A DNA stretch of 64,000 bases from Triatoma infestans. Lineage: Eukaryota > Arthropoda > Insecta > Hemiptera > Reduviidae. The stretch lies in the NCBI GenBank assembly GCA_011037195.1, contig JAAEAF010002629.1:62001-126000 (forward strand), written 5' to 3'. The notes below the pieces were generated by a model. That model saw only the letters and a program-made list of their open reading frames with translations. It was not told the origin of the DNA and did no database searches. Positions 1 through 12,994 of this stretch are shown here, one piece after another (positions within the stretch are counted from its first letter, which is position 1; each line of letters begins with the position of its first letter). Made by a program: the position numbers and the translations under genes.

Positions 1-317
1 AACGGCACAAAGACAATAGTTCTACAAGTGAAGTTGGTTACAATCGTTACAAAGCGAGATAAGGTGGGAAATTTAAAAAGGAGCATAAATATTTTCGCTA
101 AAAATAAATTGTAGCTATGAAATTTGAAAATTATGAGTTACGGTAATTTTATAAAATAGAGAATATGTATGTATCTTCCCTGATTATTAACTAAGAGGGA
201 TCGAGTTCAGGCCCTGGCAAGGTCATATTTCTATTTTCATTCATGAAATCATGCAAACATCTGATTACTTGATTACAAACACTCCTCTGGTTGATGACCT
301 AAGTTGCCTTTTGGAGA
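1..317. other. AT-rich flank without recognisable gene
   Basis: I see no exon-like reading frame or known repeat here. It is probably intron or intergenic DNA upstream of the + strand gene at 2355-4051, whose earlier exons I cannot find in the window. Confidence 0.4.
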
Positions 318-1882
318 CTTAGAATAGAATAGAATAGAATGACACAGGGGGGGGGAATCAAACCCAGGCACTGTAGCCTACCCGTTGAGGCTTATTGTGC
401 CAACCCCTCAATACCTAGTAGAGGAAGCCCCCCTCTTCATGAAGTCCAGAACCTTCCCCACCAGTCCTTCTTGGAGTACGATTTCCTCCGGCCTCAACGT
501 GCCGAAGATCTCGTACCGCAATCTGCCGATTGCAGCGCAATCAAACAGCAGGTGAGAGGCCGTCTCCTCCTCCTCCTGACACAATCTGCACAAGGGCTCT
601 ACATCCACCAACCCTACCTTGTGCAGATGTTTTTTGAACCTGCCATGCCCAGTAAACAGGCCCGTTATCAGAGAAATCTGATACCTGCTTAAACCCAGGG
701 TCTCTCTGGTTCTTCTTCTACACAGCTCTGGCATAACCATTTTGCCGTGTTTTGCTCCAGTACTTGCTCCAGTGACGATTATGTTCTCTCCGAGTCCATT
801 CTCTCAGAGAAGCCCTCGTCATACTTTTGGCTATTCCCAGAACAGGTTCTGGCCCACAGAAAGGAGTACTCGCACCATTACTGGCCAGTTGGTCGGCTAG
901 TTCATTACCTTTAATCCCCTTGTGTTCCGGCACCCATACTAGCCGCATTCTGGTGTGCCGGGACAACACTTCCAGAGAGTTTCTACACTCCCTAACTAGG
1001 GAGAAGTGATTCTGAATACCCTAAGTGCCTTCAGTGCAGCCTGGCTGTCCGAGAAGATGCATATCTCCCTTTTCCTAGAGTCCATAGGCAAATTCTCCTC
1101 AGCACAGATCTTGATTGCATAGACTTCAGCCTGGAATACCGTGGAGTATCCACCGAGGGGCCTTTCGATGAGTACCTCCATATATACCGGCTCCAGTACC
1201 GCAGGCCATTTTAGACCCATCCGTAAACCAGGATCCCCCAGTCCGGCCCGTTTTTCCCAACTTTTAGCCCATTCCGATTTTGACGTGAAGATCACTTGGA
1301 AGGGGAGCTCAAAGTAGAATGTTGGACAGCACTCTTCCCCAGCCATCTTAAAGATAGGGCCAGGGTCAACTTTCTGTGTCATGTCCAAATGCTTGGCCAG
1401 GGAGCTCCTCTGTGTCCACTGGCCATTGTTCATTAGTCAGTACGCACTGGCCCTCGCCTCCGCTTGTATCAAAAGATACAAGCCCAGCAGTACTTCCAAT
1501 GCAGCCGTTGGGCACTGCAAAATGCCCCGAAATCAACAGGCACGCCAGCCTGTTCTTTCTCGCGCGAGGTTCTTCCTCGCGACCTGCTGTTCCGTTTTTG
1601 GCACCACACCACCGCCCCATATGTGAGGGCAGGTATGATGGTCCGGGTATAGGCCAGTGGGCCATTTTGGGGGAAAGACCCCATTTTTTCCCCAGAGAGA
1701 CTTCTTTGCCTTCTGTGTAACATGCTCTAGATGCGCTTTCCAGGTGAGTCTGGAGTCCAAAATGATCCCCAGGTATTTCACCTGACCAGACACATCTAGA
1801 GTTCTTCCAAAGAAGTTCAGTGTGGTAAAACATACCGCATTCCTTCTTCTGGTAAATGGAACCAAACTGGTCTTAGAGGGGT
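318..1882 (-). mobile_element. 5'-truncated non-LTR retrotransposon (I/R1/LOA group), decayed
   Basis: On the - strand, broken reading frames give a continuous ORF2 C-terminal half. Around 1865-1700 is the end of the reverse transcriptase, with a KYLGIILDSRLTWKAHLE motif. It is followed by a thumb region (ALTYGAVVW, about 1630), an RNase H domain (FQAEVYAIKICAEENL and IFSDSQAALKAL at about 1130-1030, then VPEHKGIKGNELADQLA at about 940-890), and a C-terminal zinc knuckle (CRLC...HLLFDC, about 590-530). Frameshifts near 1690, 1430 and 1000 show it is dead. The 3' end on the - strand runs through a C-run at about 350 into four AATAG units (about 320-340), the short tandem tail typical of these elements. 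RNase H downstream of RT points to the I/R1/LOA group; the exact clade needs a phylogeny. The 5' break lies in a palindrome, described separately. Confidence 0.85.
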
Positions 1883-1919
1883 GGACCTGATGGTCAACCC
1901 CTCTAAGACCAGTTTGGTT
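1860..1919. repeat. 60-bp near-perfect fold-back palindrome at the LINE 5' break
   Basis: The arms 1860-1882 and 1897-1919 are exact 23-bp reverse complements. After one mismatch the pairing continues with gacc/ggtc, leaving a four-base loop, tgat (1889-1892 by my count). Read on the + strand, the right arm encodes LMVNPSKTSLV. That is the RT segment expected immediately before the SLVPFTRRR found on the - strand, so the right arm is a short inverted piece of the same element. Confidence 0.85.
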
Positions 1920-2354
1920 CGTTTTCTTCTTTTTTTAAAAAAAATATTCTTGCAGATTTTCTTATCTTTATGCTTTTGCTATCCTATTATTTGTATTGAA
2001 AACCCTCCAGTGGCATCCGAGTGTGCTTCCGGCACCCCTGGATTTTCCAACGCTCTTCCTTCGGGCAGTGCTGCCCACTTTAGAAATTCATAAGAGTCTA
2101 ATAAGAATTGGTGAGAACGATTTTTGCCCATGATTAAAGCGATTGTTGAGTGAAAACATGTATTCGATCTTGTTGATGCTGAGAGAAGAAAATGTACAAT
2201 TCTTGCTTTAAAACGTTATTTGTTAAAATAAAAACATAAAAAAATTAGTTATTTTAGTCTCTATCTCATTATCAATTCTGAAGTATCAATACATTCTTTT
2301 CTTCATGGAATCTGTGAAGGAAAATGTGTTTATATTATATACTGTGAATTGCAG

Positions 2355-4051
2355 GTACGATCATTATGCAACATTGTGCGAACTCTTGCCAGCAGCATTG
2401 CCTTCCTTGGCTCTCTGTCTAAAAATATGTACAACTGGTACATATGATTCAACAATTTATAAAGAAGTAGCTACCTCACTTGGTTACACCAAAGTTCCTC
2501 TTTTACTCATTCCATATCCAAGGTAACTCTAGCTTAATGTTGAATTATAATATGTATTTGCCATTTAGAATTTTAAATTTCAAGAATGTTAGAGATATTT
2601 ATATTTATTTGGTGTTCGTACCTTCAATTTCTGTTTCTAATTTTTATAAGAAGCAAGAAGTTTAGAAGTTTATAAATAATGAAATGTCTTAAAACATGAA
2701 CATTGATGCTCTCTTCAGCGCTACATATACAATGTCTTAAGTTTTATCTGTTTCATCTAAACGTGTAATAAAAGCTCTTCTTTTCAGACCTCAAGCTGTT
2801 GCAGTTGAACTGAACTTTCCTGGATGGAAAATAGCAACTGGAGTCGAATGGTTTGCCAATCTGAAAGGAAAACACTTAACAATTGTCAATTCAGATCAGT
2901 ATGTGTAATATCTTTTTTGTTTCTTGCTTTGATGAGAGAGAATTCTAGTGATTAAATAAATAGAAAAATAGATAGACAGATAGATGGAAATTTGAAGGAA
3001 GGATCTACAGTGCCAAATCTAATGCGATTAGAATTATATTTTAGCTACTTAAGATTACTTGTTCCTTGCCTTTTAAAAAATGGTGCAGAAGACATAGAAG
3101 GAGATTGGTGCTGTTAAGTTCGAGTTTGAAAGTGGGTGCTCTAAATAGCTGCGCACATCAGCTTCCTCCGCCGTCCCTATATGTTTAGTGCTGAGTTTTG
3201 GGAGTTTCAGTGTGTTCTTATTTTTAGGTTCAGGTAACCGCAAGTTAACCGCGAAGATAAATAGTCGATCCCCCCCCCCCAAGTGTTAAGTGCAATATTC
3301 TTGACATGTAATATAAAACACATCATAATAGTAAAGTCTGATTCACGATGTGTACGTTTTTGTCTGTTATAATTTTCTTTTTTTTTGCTGCAAAGAGAAG
3401 CTAAGGAAATGGTGTAATATTTATATAATTAAATAATTTTTAACATTTCAGAGTAGGTGCATGGATGAATCCTTGGCAGCTGAAAAATAATTTTATAAAT
3501 CCAATGCAGGTTCAAGGATTTATCAGCGCTGCTTTTGAGTAAGTTTAATTTATTTATTTTTATTTTATAGGTCATCATTTTTTAGTATATTTAGTTTATA
3601 AATTTTGTTCGATTTTGAATATAAAAAATACTTTAGACGATATTTTGGAAGCATTGGGTAGTCAGTTAAGTTTTCATACCTAGAGCTTTATGTTATAGTC
3701 CAAGATTGTAAGCAGTTAATTAATCAACAACCATATTTGTTTCATTTGTTTGTTCATCCTATAGTTGCATTCGCTACCAGTCGCAGGTAACCTGGCATTC
3801 ACTAAAGCGTTAAGGTTGATTCATTGCTAATGTGCTCTTTAAAAAGTAAAGTTTTAGAAACTGACGCTCTTAATTTCAGATTGGGAAAAGAATGGGATGC
3901 ACTGGAAGCGTATATGATGAAGCATATGAGTGAAGTTTATTATGATGCAACTATTGACGAATGGTTGGCCACTCTTGTACATCCACCTAAACAGGAAGTG
4001 AAGCAGCTGGTTAAGTCTGTCAATAAGCAGCTGGAATGTTCTAACAGATAG
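2355..4051 (+). CDS. Last four exons of a conserved protein, family not recognised
   Basis: Four exons join in phase: 2355-2522, 2788-2898, 3452-3538 and 3880-4051 (stop TAG at 4049-4051). Each has a good acceptor (ttgcag, tttcag, tttcag, tttcag). The donors are gtaact, gtatgt and gtaagt. Together they encode about 178 residues, with a first exon containing CELLPAALPSLALCLKIC and KVPLLLIPYPR, then FPGWKIATGVEWFANLKGKH, then GAWMNPWQLKNNFINPMQVQ, and a last exon of helical, charged character (KEWDALEAYMMKHMSEVYYD). There is no obvious signal peptide or clear membrane helix. The open frame before 2355 contains the intron, so the true start is in an upstream exon not seen. Codon content, exon sizes and phase agreement make a real gene likely. 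I could not place the family and assign no function. Confidence 0.75.
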
Positions 4052-5244
4052 TCCTTTTTTACTTTTTTTTGTACGGTGGAGTCGTGATAAAAAGGATCTC
4101 CTTCATTATACTAGTAATGTACTTGTTTTTGATTTTTTATCATTTTTATTTTGTGTGTTTAGATAAAGTAAATGTTGAAAATGTTTACTATACAGATTTC
4201 CAAATCGTCAGACCTGAAATTCTAAAATCTTTATTAGCTCTTCGTTTCGGTTAGCATTTGTCCCCTTCATCAGAAGTCCAAAAAAGTTATGTTAATTTTA
4301 AATCAAAGTAATTATAACTTTCCATCAAATCATCAAAGTTATTTAAATACAATACTAAATTATTTCCTAATTTGTATCTTCTGTTAAATCGTTCAGCTAT
4401 ATTTTTCTCTTATAATATTTGAGTAGAATTTTTTGATTTTCTTCTTTTCTCTACTCTGTAAAACATCTAATTTTTTGTAATCAGCTAAAAAATTTTTTCT
4501 TTAAAAGAATTTCTCTGGCCATTGCAGTTTAAAACCTTCCCCTAAAAATGTTTTCATTTAGTAAAGTTAATTTTATCACTCACATTGAAAATATTTCTTT
4601 TTCATAATATTTGTATTAATTTTATTAATTAGTATCAAATTGGTTCTATACTTCACTGTGTTTCATTCTCAATTTTTGTAACATTCATACTACATTAAAA
4701 AACTTCTTTTGTTACCATTTGTACAATTTGATTATCATCGAACATAGATCTCAATTTGTGCTACAAAATAAAATATATTCTGAAAAAAAAAAAGTTTCGT
4801 TATAGTAATCACTTTTCCATCATTTATACTATTAATAGGTTGAATATATGGATACGAAAGAAAGGACTACTAATAGGTGTTTTATTCAGGTGTGTAACTA
4901 TTATAGATCCTGAAGAAAATAACAGTTATTTTGGATGCCTTTTGTCGACCTGACAAAATAGTTATTCTAAATGACAAATTTGGAGAAGACACGATAGAAA
5001 AAGAAAACCACAATAAAATATCTTTGGACACAAATTTAATAATTAAGCGACAAACATTTGGTTTCACGACAAAAATAAAATCTAGCGGCAAAAATATAAA
5101 AATAATGACAAAATTCCATTCGATATAGCATTGTTTAATTCGTACTTCATTTTATACTAATGTTGTATTTTCCTTGTTTTTGTTGTGCATTTTTGATAAC
5201 GTTTTTAATTTTTCTAACTTTCTGGGAAGAGGATGGATCTATTG
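4052..5244. other. 3' flank of the + strand gene, AT-rich
   Basis: Probably 3' UTR and intergenic DNA. An AATAAA-type hexamer occurs at about 4765-4772, but nothing else fixes a polyadenylation site. Short open frames here have no protein-like composition. Confidence 0.4.
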
Positions 5245-6035
5245 TATACGTGTCAAATTTTCGGTATCAAGTTTTCACTGGAAATACATGTTTTGGGGGT
5301 TCCAGAGTCCGAAAAAGTGGTTTTTAGAAAATGGCCTGTGGATGTGTGAATGCATATACGAACGGAACAGTATAGCTGAAAAACAAATCGCATAGAGTTC
5401 AAACTTGAATTGCGTTTTGATATCACCATAGGATACGAAAGTAAGTTGTCTGGCGAAATTCCTCAACCGGAAATACCACATTACTAAAGTTTTTTTTTTA
5501 ACTTTTTGCGATTTTCCAAAAAATGGCTTCATCGATTTTTTTTTTTCAACTTGGTACTTATATAAATGCACACATAAGGAGCTACAAGTTTTATTTGGAA
5601 CATTTCTCTGGGAAAATTCATTTAAGGCGGCTTTTGGTGAGGGGGTCCTTTCCTATAAAGTGCTATTTTAGTTTATTATATAATTCTAACATCTTTTAAT
5701 ATTAAGTACAATTAAATATGTTGCCAAAATTGCGAGTTAGAAGAAAGTCGGTTCCCGGAAATGCGTTTTTACTGAACAGTTTTTCCAGAATTTTGCGATT
5801 TTCTCCATAAAAATGCCGATGATTTTATTAAATTTGTTACATTAACTATGAATACAGACAGAGACCTAACACTTTTTCTGGAATATTTTTTCCGAGAAAG
5901 TCCGTCTAAAGAAATTTTAGGATGAAAGATGCTAACCTCAAAAAAGTAATTTTATTAAGTTTAGATCCCCCTACTGATATAAAATTGAAGATAAATAAAG
6001 ATTTTGTAAAAATTATAAGTTTGAAGAAAATTTTT
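5245..6035 (-). repeat. Copy of the ~1 kb HINE/DINE-like non-coding repeat family
   Basis: It shares the family's blocks with the copies at 57345-58362 and 26780-27860: the gtcaaattttcgg...ttttcactggaaatacatg start block, the block around agctacaagttttatttgg (5580), and repeated ccgatgatttt-type core units. Both terminal hairpins are missing or decayed. The frames on either strand are broken and low in complexity. Confidence 0.5.
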
Positions 6036-6179
6036 TAATTATAATTCTGTTAACTGTGTGGTGGATGCAAGAAATTATATCTATTTTATTTAAAGAAAAT
6101 TACGATATGAAGAAAATGCAAGCTCGTTGGCAAAAAAGGGTATACGCAGGTAGAAGAGTTACAGTTACAGGAAAAGTTC

Positions 6180-6380
6180 ATGAACCTTGTTAGCATTGTC
6201 TACCCCTTCTTCTCACAGGGGAAGATTTGAACGAACAATTAGAAGACATTCCTTCAACACAGTCTCAACAGACACTCAAGCCAGAACACTTGCTTCAGGA
6301 ATCGCTCTCTTAAACTCAGTGCCAGTGATAGAGACTAACATTTATTCTAGATTAACAATTGATTTGTTAAACATATAATT
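6180..6380 (+). mobile_element. Possible C-terminal scrap of a non-LTR element ORF2
   Basis: A 63-residue open frame ends at 6378 and contains RGRFERTIRRHSFN and ALLNSVP. This resembles the C-terminal region of CR1/Jockey-type ORF2 proteins, which often carry an RT.ERSF...ARLWNSLP pattern. The match is short and inferred from pattern only. Confidence 0.3.
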
Positions 6381-8489
6381 GTGATGTAAAGTAATTTAAT
6401 TTCACTTGGAGAATATATCTATGTTAAAAACAGTGTGCTCTCTTGATTATTTCTGATACTTCTCTCTCTTAAAACTTACAAACACAAGCCTTTTACTAAA
6501 CCGCTCGTGCTACACCATTTACTACTACAATCACACAACAACTCAACACACCAAATACATTTCAACTGCAGTAAGTAAAAAAAAAAATTAAATATACATT
6601 GATTAAATTTTGACACTAAATTTGTCGTAAATTAAAAATGGATTTTGGATTGCGGACAACATAATTGGTTGCAGTATCAATTGCCGTTAGAAACAGTAGA
6701 TTTGTCATGGTAAGTGAATATTTTGTTGTTAATTGCGACAGTTTTGTTGCGCTGAATATGCTTTAGACGGACTATTTCGTATGCAGTTTAATATTATCAA
6801 TTATTTTCATGGGTTTCAAAGGCATTGTAAAATATTATGGTAGTTCAGGGCTTGATTATTACAAATAGATTTTTTATCTATCGATCGATTATTAAATCTT
6901 GAAGTGTATAAATGCTGGAAATAACCAGAAGTTACTTTTGTTTGACCTTCTTCATCACCATATATGGAACCTATAAACGGTATTTATTACAGTGAGTAGA
7001 ACTTGAAATAACCAGAATTAAAATTAAAAATTAATAACAAACGTGCTATTTTATTGTATTTTATTTATAAGATATCACCTGTACACATTTATAATAGGCA
7101 CCTTGTGCTAGAATCGATTTATACAAATTACAAATAAAACAAATTTCATTAATTTTCTCATTAATAACCTATACACATCACAAGGGGGTTTGATGTTTGT
7201 CATTTCATTTTCTGGTTTGTTTATGAAACTTTTACAGGCATTCTTATTCATTTTTTTTAAATATGGGCTTGTTTCCAATACAGACATAATCTTTACAAAA
7301 TATAAAACAATTAGAGGTGCTTTAAGACTAATTTTGTGTAATAACACTGAAATCAGAGATATGCATGCTTTTGAATATTTTTGCATTCAAGAGTTGAAAC
7401 AACTGCTGCTACCTAATTAACCATAATACAGACATGGAACCTGCGAATATTGACAATGTGATTAAAAAAAAAGAAGTTACTATTCCATATAAAATCTCTT
7501 TTATATATGTATAAAAAAATATATTATATTTTTTTATCTCCATAATGTGCTGCCAGGACATCCAAAAAATATAAGCAAACTGCGAACGGTTTAAAAAAAA
7601 TATGCAATGTGTAAAAATTAACTAACTTTTGATTGTATTATCTTCAGAGACAATTTTGTTTGTTTGCTGAACAATTTTTGTCATTTTCTTACTATACTAA
7701 ATGAAATAAAATATATATATATATATGTTGTAAGTCAAAGAAAACAAAAAATGCAATTAAAACATTGTATTTACATAATCTTGCAAATCTTATGAACATA
7801 AATGAGTACTGAATGAATGTTATTCAATCACTAATTTTTTTCCTAATTATTTTTTAAATTTATATATTACAATAAAAGCGGCTAATCTAATTTAATTGTG
7901 CAGAAAGTAAAAAATAATATTTTATTTATAACAGGAAAGTATTTAATTTGTAATTTAGCAAAAAATTATTTTATTATTTTTTTTGTCTAATTATTTCAAT
8001 ATATTTTTTTTCTTATATTAATATTTTGTTAAATGCTAAAATCACTGAAGGAACATTCGTGCTTAGTAAATAATTGGTTTTTTGTATATTTTTTAATAAT
8101 AGTAATAATAATAAGTATTCATTATTTTACATTTCAGACTTACATGATAAATAATGGAATTTTGTACCACTAATATAAAAATAATTTTTATATACGGAAA
8201 ATCGTTATTGACATTTTTTTTTTTTGTTTAATGAATAATAAGCGTAACTTGATTAGCCTGACTATATTGCTTCATGAATGGGTGGGTCCAACTGTGATCA
8301 CTTTAGGTGATTTTGTTTTTAATTGTCCAAACCCTATTATCAATAATTTTTTTTTTTAAGTTTTCTCAATTTAAGATTCAGCAGGCACTGTTTTGCATGA
8401 ACTTTACAATAAGAAAGTAAATTAAATTTAAAACAAAATTGCTTAATTTGATAACTTGCCCTATTGATGCGGATGCGGTACAGCTTCAA
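6381..8489. other. AT-rich intergenic stretch
   Basis: Only low-complexity AT-rich DNA is visible, with an (AT)n run near 7713-7728 and many homopolymer runs. I see no supported exon, RNA gene or repeat family. It separates the convergent + strand gene and the - strand tetraspan gene. Confidence 0.4.
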
Positions 8490-11400
8490 CTAAACATTGG
8501 TTGTGTAAGCTACAAGTAAATAACGATCTTTAAGTGTATGATGTGTTCTTGCACTTACTGAGCATCCTTTTGATTCCGCCATTTCCATATAATGACTATA
8601 CACTACCATCCATAAATAAAATCCCAACGCTGAAAACAGAAATCAGAATAAAATAGAACAAAATGTTATGAACACCTAACAACAAATTACTTGTTACAAA
8701 AATTTTTTAAATTCTTGAAGTATTTATGGAAAAGCTACATCATTAGAACTTGTTCAGAAGATTCTTAAAATTTAACTTTCTAGAAGAAATATTTTAAGCA
8801 AAAAAGAAAGATCATTAAATATAAATGAATTATATATTTTCTATCTTCAAATTATTACATTTTTACTTTCTCTCACTGCTAGACGATCGCAACAAATTTT
8901 GAAATTGAGTTTCTAAGAATGTATATGTTTGATGTATCCTAAGTTCGAAAAATTACAGAAACTCAAACGTGATATTCCGTTTGGGCAATATCAGGATATC
9001 GGACAAAATGTTTTGGTTAAAATATGTTAACCATAAGACTAACCCAACCCAGTAAAGCTCTAACGGCTCAGCGGAAATTGAAAGCAATTCATTGCAAAAA
9101 GGATGCAGCTATCCATGTAAATAAATAAAAAGATCCCGCTTAAAAATCAATCCTTACGTGTTGGTCTCATGGGTTCGATCCCATGGGGGTATTGACCCAG
9201 CATCGTGAGAAAAACTGGGTAGTTACAGTTGGTAGCGAAGGACAGAGCTAAACGGCGATAGGAACCGCGGCGTGCTTACCACAATCCCTTCCCAATGATC
9301 CTTTCTGACAATCGTTGGCTCTTTATGGGCTGTTGCGCCTGAGGTGTATTTTTTAAAAATCAATCAGTAACAATATTCATTTACCTGCTAACCTTGACTT
9401 AAAAGAAACATGGTTCAATAAAACAGAAGGAAGCTCATGAAGTAAAGTATCGAAAATAGATTACTATACTTACAGATAATAAATGTAGATGAAATAAATA
9501 TTGCAAGTGCACCATATCCTCTGACAAGGTACATAGACACTAGCATAGCTGTACAACAGAGAACTAACCCCACTAGGGCTACACACATCCATGGGACCAA
9601 CAGCTGACGCACCCTCTATTAAAAAGAAATAGAAGCAAATATAGAATTCAAATATAAAGATATTTGCCATAAATGAAGGTAGTATTGAATAAAATACCAT
9701 TATAGCACCATATAGTAGTAATATACATAAGACCAGATGTACGGTTGCTAAAGCTACGCCAAGATATAGCCAGACTATCACCACTGTAACATTATTTCTT
9801 TAAGTTATGATAGTGTTTACTAAGTAAAAGCCTGATCATTGTTACATTAAGGTATGTTCTTCAATTAGCATTTTCAAGATGAATGGCTAAATAAGAATTT
9901 AGGAAATATTTCATATACTAAAGAATTATGACAAAAACAGTAATAATATTGAATATGTGGCTGGATCCGCAATGCTGGATAACGACAGTAATAGTATGTT
10001 AAGTTTGATTTATATTTAAAAATTAAGTCTGGGCAACGAGGGTTACGATATATTTCTTCATGAGGTTGATTCAACTTGGCCCAGGTCTAATCTTCAGTGC
10101 ACATATAAGACAAAGAAATAATTTAAGGCAATTGAATAAACAAATTAACAATAAATAAATAGTAAATTAATTAACTTTCAAATGAAAAAGTGTCTAAAAG
10201 TTTCAGAATGATAATGTCCAGTTTATGCTTAACTTTAGAACAGGAACTGGAAGTAATATTATGATTCAAATACTTTATTTCTTTGCTAAATTGCATCAAA
10301 CAGTATGATTATAAAGTAAAGTAATGCCTATTTTTTTCAGGCGGGCAACGTCCAACTACCAAATAATGTGTCGTCGATGGGGCGAAAGCACATACTTTAC
10401 TATAAACTCAAACTATAAATTTAAAATTCAGTGTTCCTTTTGAAAGCGGATCCTCAACTAACAGTGTTTAAAACTCCGGACGTTGCTTGAGTGACAGAAT
10501 ACGGTTTTCAGATAATTTTATAAAATGCATAGTAATGTCTTCCCTTAAAATATAATTTGAATTTAGAAATGCATAGAATTTTACTCACAAACTGCAAGAT
10601 TGTGAGCCTTATGTAATATAATATCATTATGCGATTCTTGTACATCAATACCATCTGCTGAGAGCACTATGCCTTCACGTTCCGCCGAATCTTCAATATC
10701 TGCCTCCAACATAGTAGCCATCTCATGAGCATGTGCACTTCCAAGCAAAAGAAGAAATAAACAAAATCCAGAAAGGAGCTGTAAACAAGATATTGCTTTC
10801 CTTAAATATTGAAACAATAAGCATTTCAACAATTTACAATACACTTCAGTTCATAAAGTTTTAATAAAACAAAAAATAAACAATTTTAAAAATAAAAACA
10901 CCAGATTTTATTTCCTTTCTATATGTTGCATCCTCTACACTGCAAGGAGAAGAGGAAAAGAATAATAAGTAAGTAAGTTCTATATGTTGCATACATTCAC
11001 ATTAATTCAACAACGAGATTATTTAAGACATTAAACAAAATAATTTCAAATTCATTCGGTTATGTAAATTTAGAAAACTCAGGAAGATTCCTCCATTGTG
11101 TCCTTTTAAAAGAAAAAACTAGCCACTTTTCCAGAGATCTAGGCATAATTGCGGGGGTATTCCAGCTAAACAACAACGCTTCCATGACATACCGAATATA
11201 CCTTGACTTGCAGAGATATATGATATGTTCAACTACTTGCATTTAGCGAACCACAACTAGCTCTCCAAACAACTCATTCACGCACATTTATGCATAATAT
11301 ACTTTACAGATGACAACATTCAAACATAAACAAGGGAGAGAAAATAAATCTAATAGACTGCAATAGATCTGGCTTTGTTACCACAGACCTCCAATGCCTC

Positions 11401-12730
11401 TAACATATACATACATATTTATCTCCAATTAATGTAAATAAATTTGGTCATGATTTTAATTTCTGTGCATTATAAAATAAGATTACCGTTAAGTTTAATC
11501 TAAGACAAATTGAAAGCAGAAGTATAAAGGAAACTAACATCCTAAGCCATAAGAGTGCTTAAGAGCTAAATAAATATATCAAGTTTAAAGAAAATAGTAG
11601 TTCGGGCCTTTTTCGAGAGAAAACAGTGACAATTAAAAAAAAAACTTTCACTGAAAAACAGTAGGTGAATGATTTTGGCCGAAATCTACTTATTGATCTC
11701 TTGTGGCATCCAAAAAAGGAATCTGAGTTTGCACATTCTATCATCTTTCGTTCCTGAAAGAGAAAGAGGATTTCTAAAGAATATTTGCTAGCTCTCATAG
11801 TACCTTAAAATATTATCTCCAGTTAACTCTTTTTTAAAAAATTAATGTGTTTTCTTGTAAGTAATAACGATATAGATTCTTCTTAGGTACTCAAAATTCT
11901 TGATGTTGGCCATAATCGACAGTAATTTCAAGGTTCTCATGTCTAACAAAACTAACAACTAGGCCAAAATACAGTTTTATGTTCGAAGAGGTTTTTAAAC
12001 AGTTTTTGTTTAATTTATATTTAATACAATAACTTGTAAATATCAATAAAAATTTAAACAAGTTGAAAAGGTTTAATCTCTAAAATCATTCCGTTGATAA
12101 ATTTCTGAAAAAGTACTTACATTACACATGTGCATCAGAACAAATATTATTATAAAAAATTATAAACCTTAATTATTGTTTGAACACACCAATAACGGTT
12201 CCATTAAAACATGAAATAAATATTAAAAAATTTCTCATTTTCAAAACATCATTATTATGATTAGTAATATGTGAAATTCGTTTCTGGATTTTTAGATGTT
12301 TCGCAAAACTGTCGAAAGTAAACAATGTTAAAAAAGCAAGAAGTGTGCACGTCTCTTCGTTAAACTGTTCGATTATTTACAAATCTATTATTGCAAAGGT
12401 GATACTACAATAACAGAATATACACTCCAGAACAATAATATACAAGAAGGAAATTAGTATTTACGAACGAAATTCGTTTACAACATTGAGATATTAAAAT
12501 ATAAATTATATTTTAAATAAATTAAATTTGGTTGTTTGAAAGCATTAGGAATTTTAATAAGAAAGAAAACCATAAGACACTAAGGTTTTCATTTCTCGTT
12601 GATGAACCAGTTTTAAAATAATAATATATTATAAGAAAAATAATAAACTTACCAGGACTGTAATACCGATTAACATAGTACCCTGCCTTAAATTGAAGAG
12701 GTAAAAGCATCTCCTCAAAGGTACTGTCAT
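8490..12730 (-). CDS. Small four-helix membrane protein, DUF4728/Pasiflora-like (five exons)
   Basis: Five - strand exons join in frame: 12730-12653, 10778-10589, 9783-9698, 9615-9474 and 8629-8490, totalling 636 bases (211 residues plus TAG). Donors include gtaagt and gtgagt; acceptors include ttacag and tttcag. The N-terminus MTVPLRRCFYLFNLRQGTML leads into helix 1 (about residues 19-42). An acidic loop with an MATMLEADIEDSAE stretch follows, then helix 2 (VIVWLYLGVALATVHLVLCI), helix 3 (LLVPWMCVALVGLVLCC) and helix 4 (ALAIFISSTFII...FYLWMVVYSHYMEM). Length, Cys/Arg-rich start, four helices and the W..VYS.Y motif after helix 4 fit the insect small tetraspan families that include DUF4728 proteins and the septate-junction Pasiflora proteins. 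The family call is from memory of pattern. The last exon contains a strong cryptic donor (TCA|GTAAGT at about 8560), so the C-terminus may differ. Confidence 0.75.
9140..9345 (+). mobile_element. SINE family 2 copy (tRNA-derived), in an intron
   Basis: The head contains a complete tRNA T-arm (catggGTTCGATCccatg) around 9168-9186, which supplies a pol III B box. The body (cagttggtagcgaagg, cagagctaaacggcga, aaccgcggcgt) matches the reverse complement of 37731-37915. It lies in the last intron of the tetraspan gene. The A-box half of the head is not clear, so it may be 5' truncated. It is not a functional tRNA: no cloverleaf can be drawn. Confidence 0.6.
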
Positions 12731-12994
12731 TTTTTTACTGTTAAACAGAAATAATTACTAATATTTTATATCATTCTTATGGTAAATCTAAATACCAAAA
12801 CAAATTACAAAATTAACTGAATCTTTGCTCAAAATAATTAAATTAAGCATGTATTTATAAGGCAATATATTTCTAATCAGTATAGACAAACTTACAAATA
12901 AAGTCGTCCAAAATACAACAGAAAATTTAATATGTGAATCTATGTTTGAAAACAAGAGTGAATCACAAGTAAAGTTACATCCTGATCCATCTTC

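Noticed and set aside
1376..1720. + strand open frames in the first LINE
   Set aside because: Shadows of the - strand LINE ORF2.
7190..7420. 76-residue open frame
   Set aside because: AT-rich, overlaps a longer antisense frame of similar quality, and has no recognisable motif.
9160..9200. Possible tRNA gene from a perfect T-arm
   Set aside because: The remaining arms are absent, and the body matches another SINE copy at 37731-37915.
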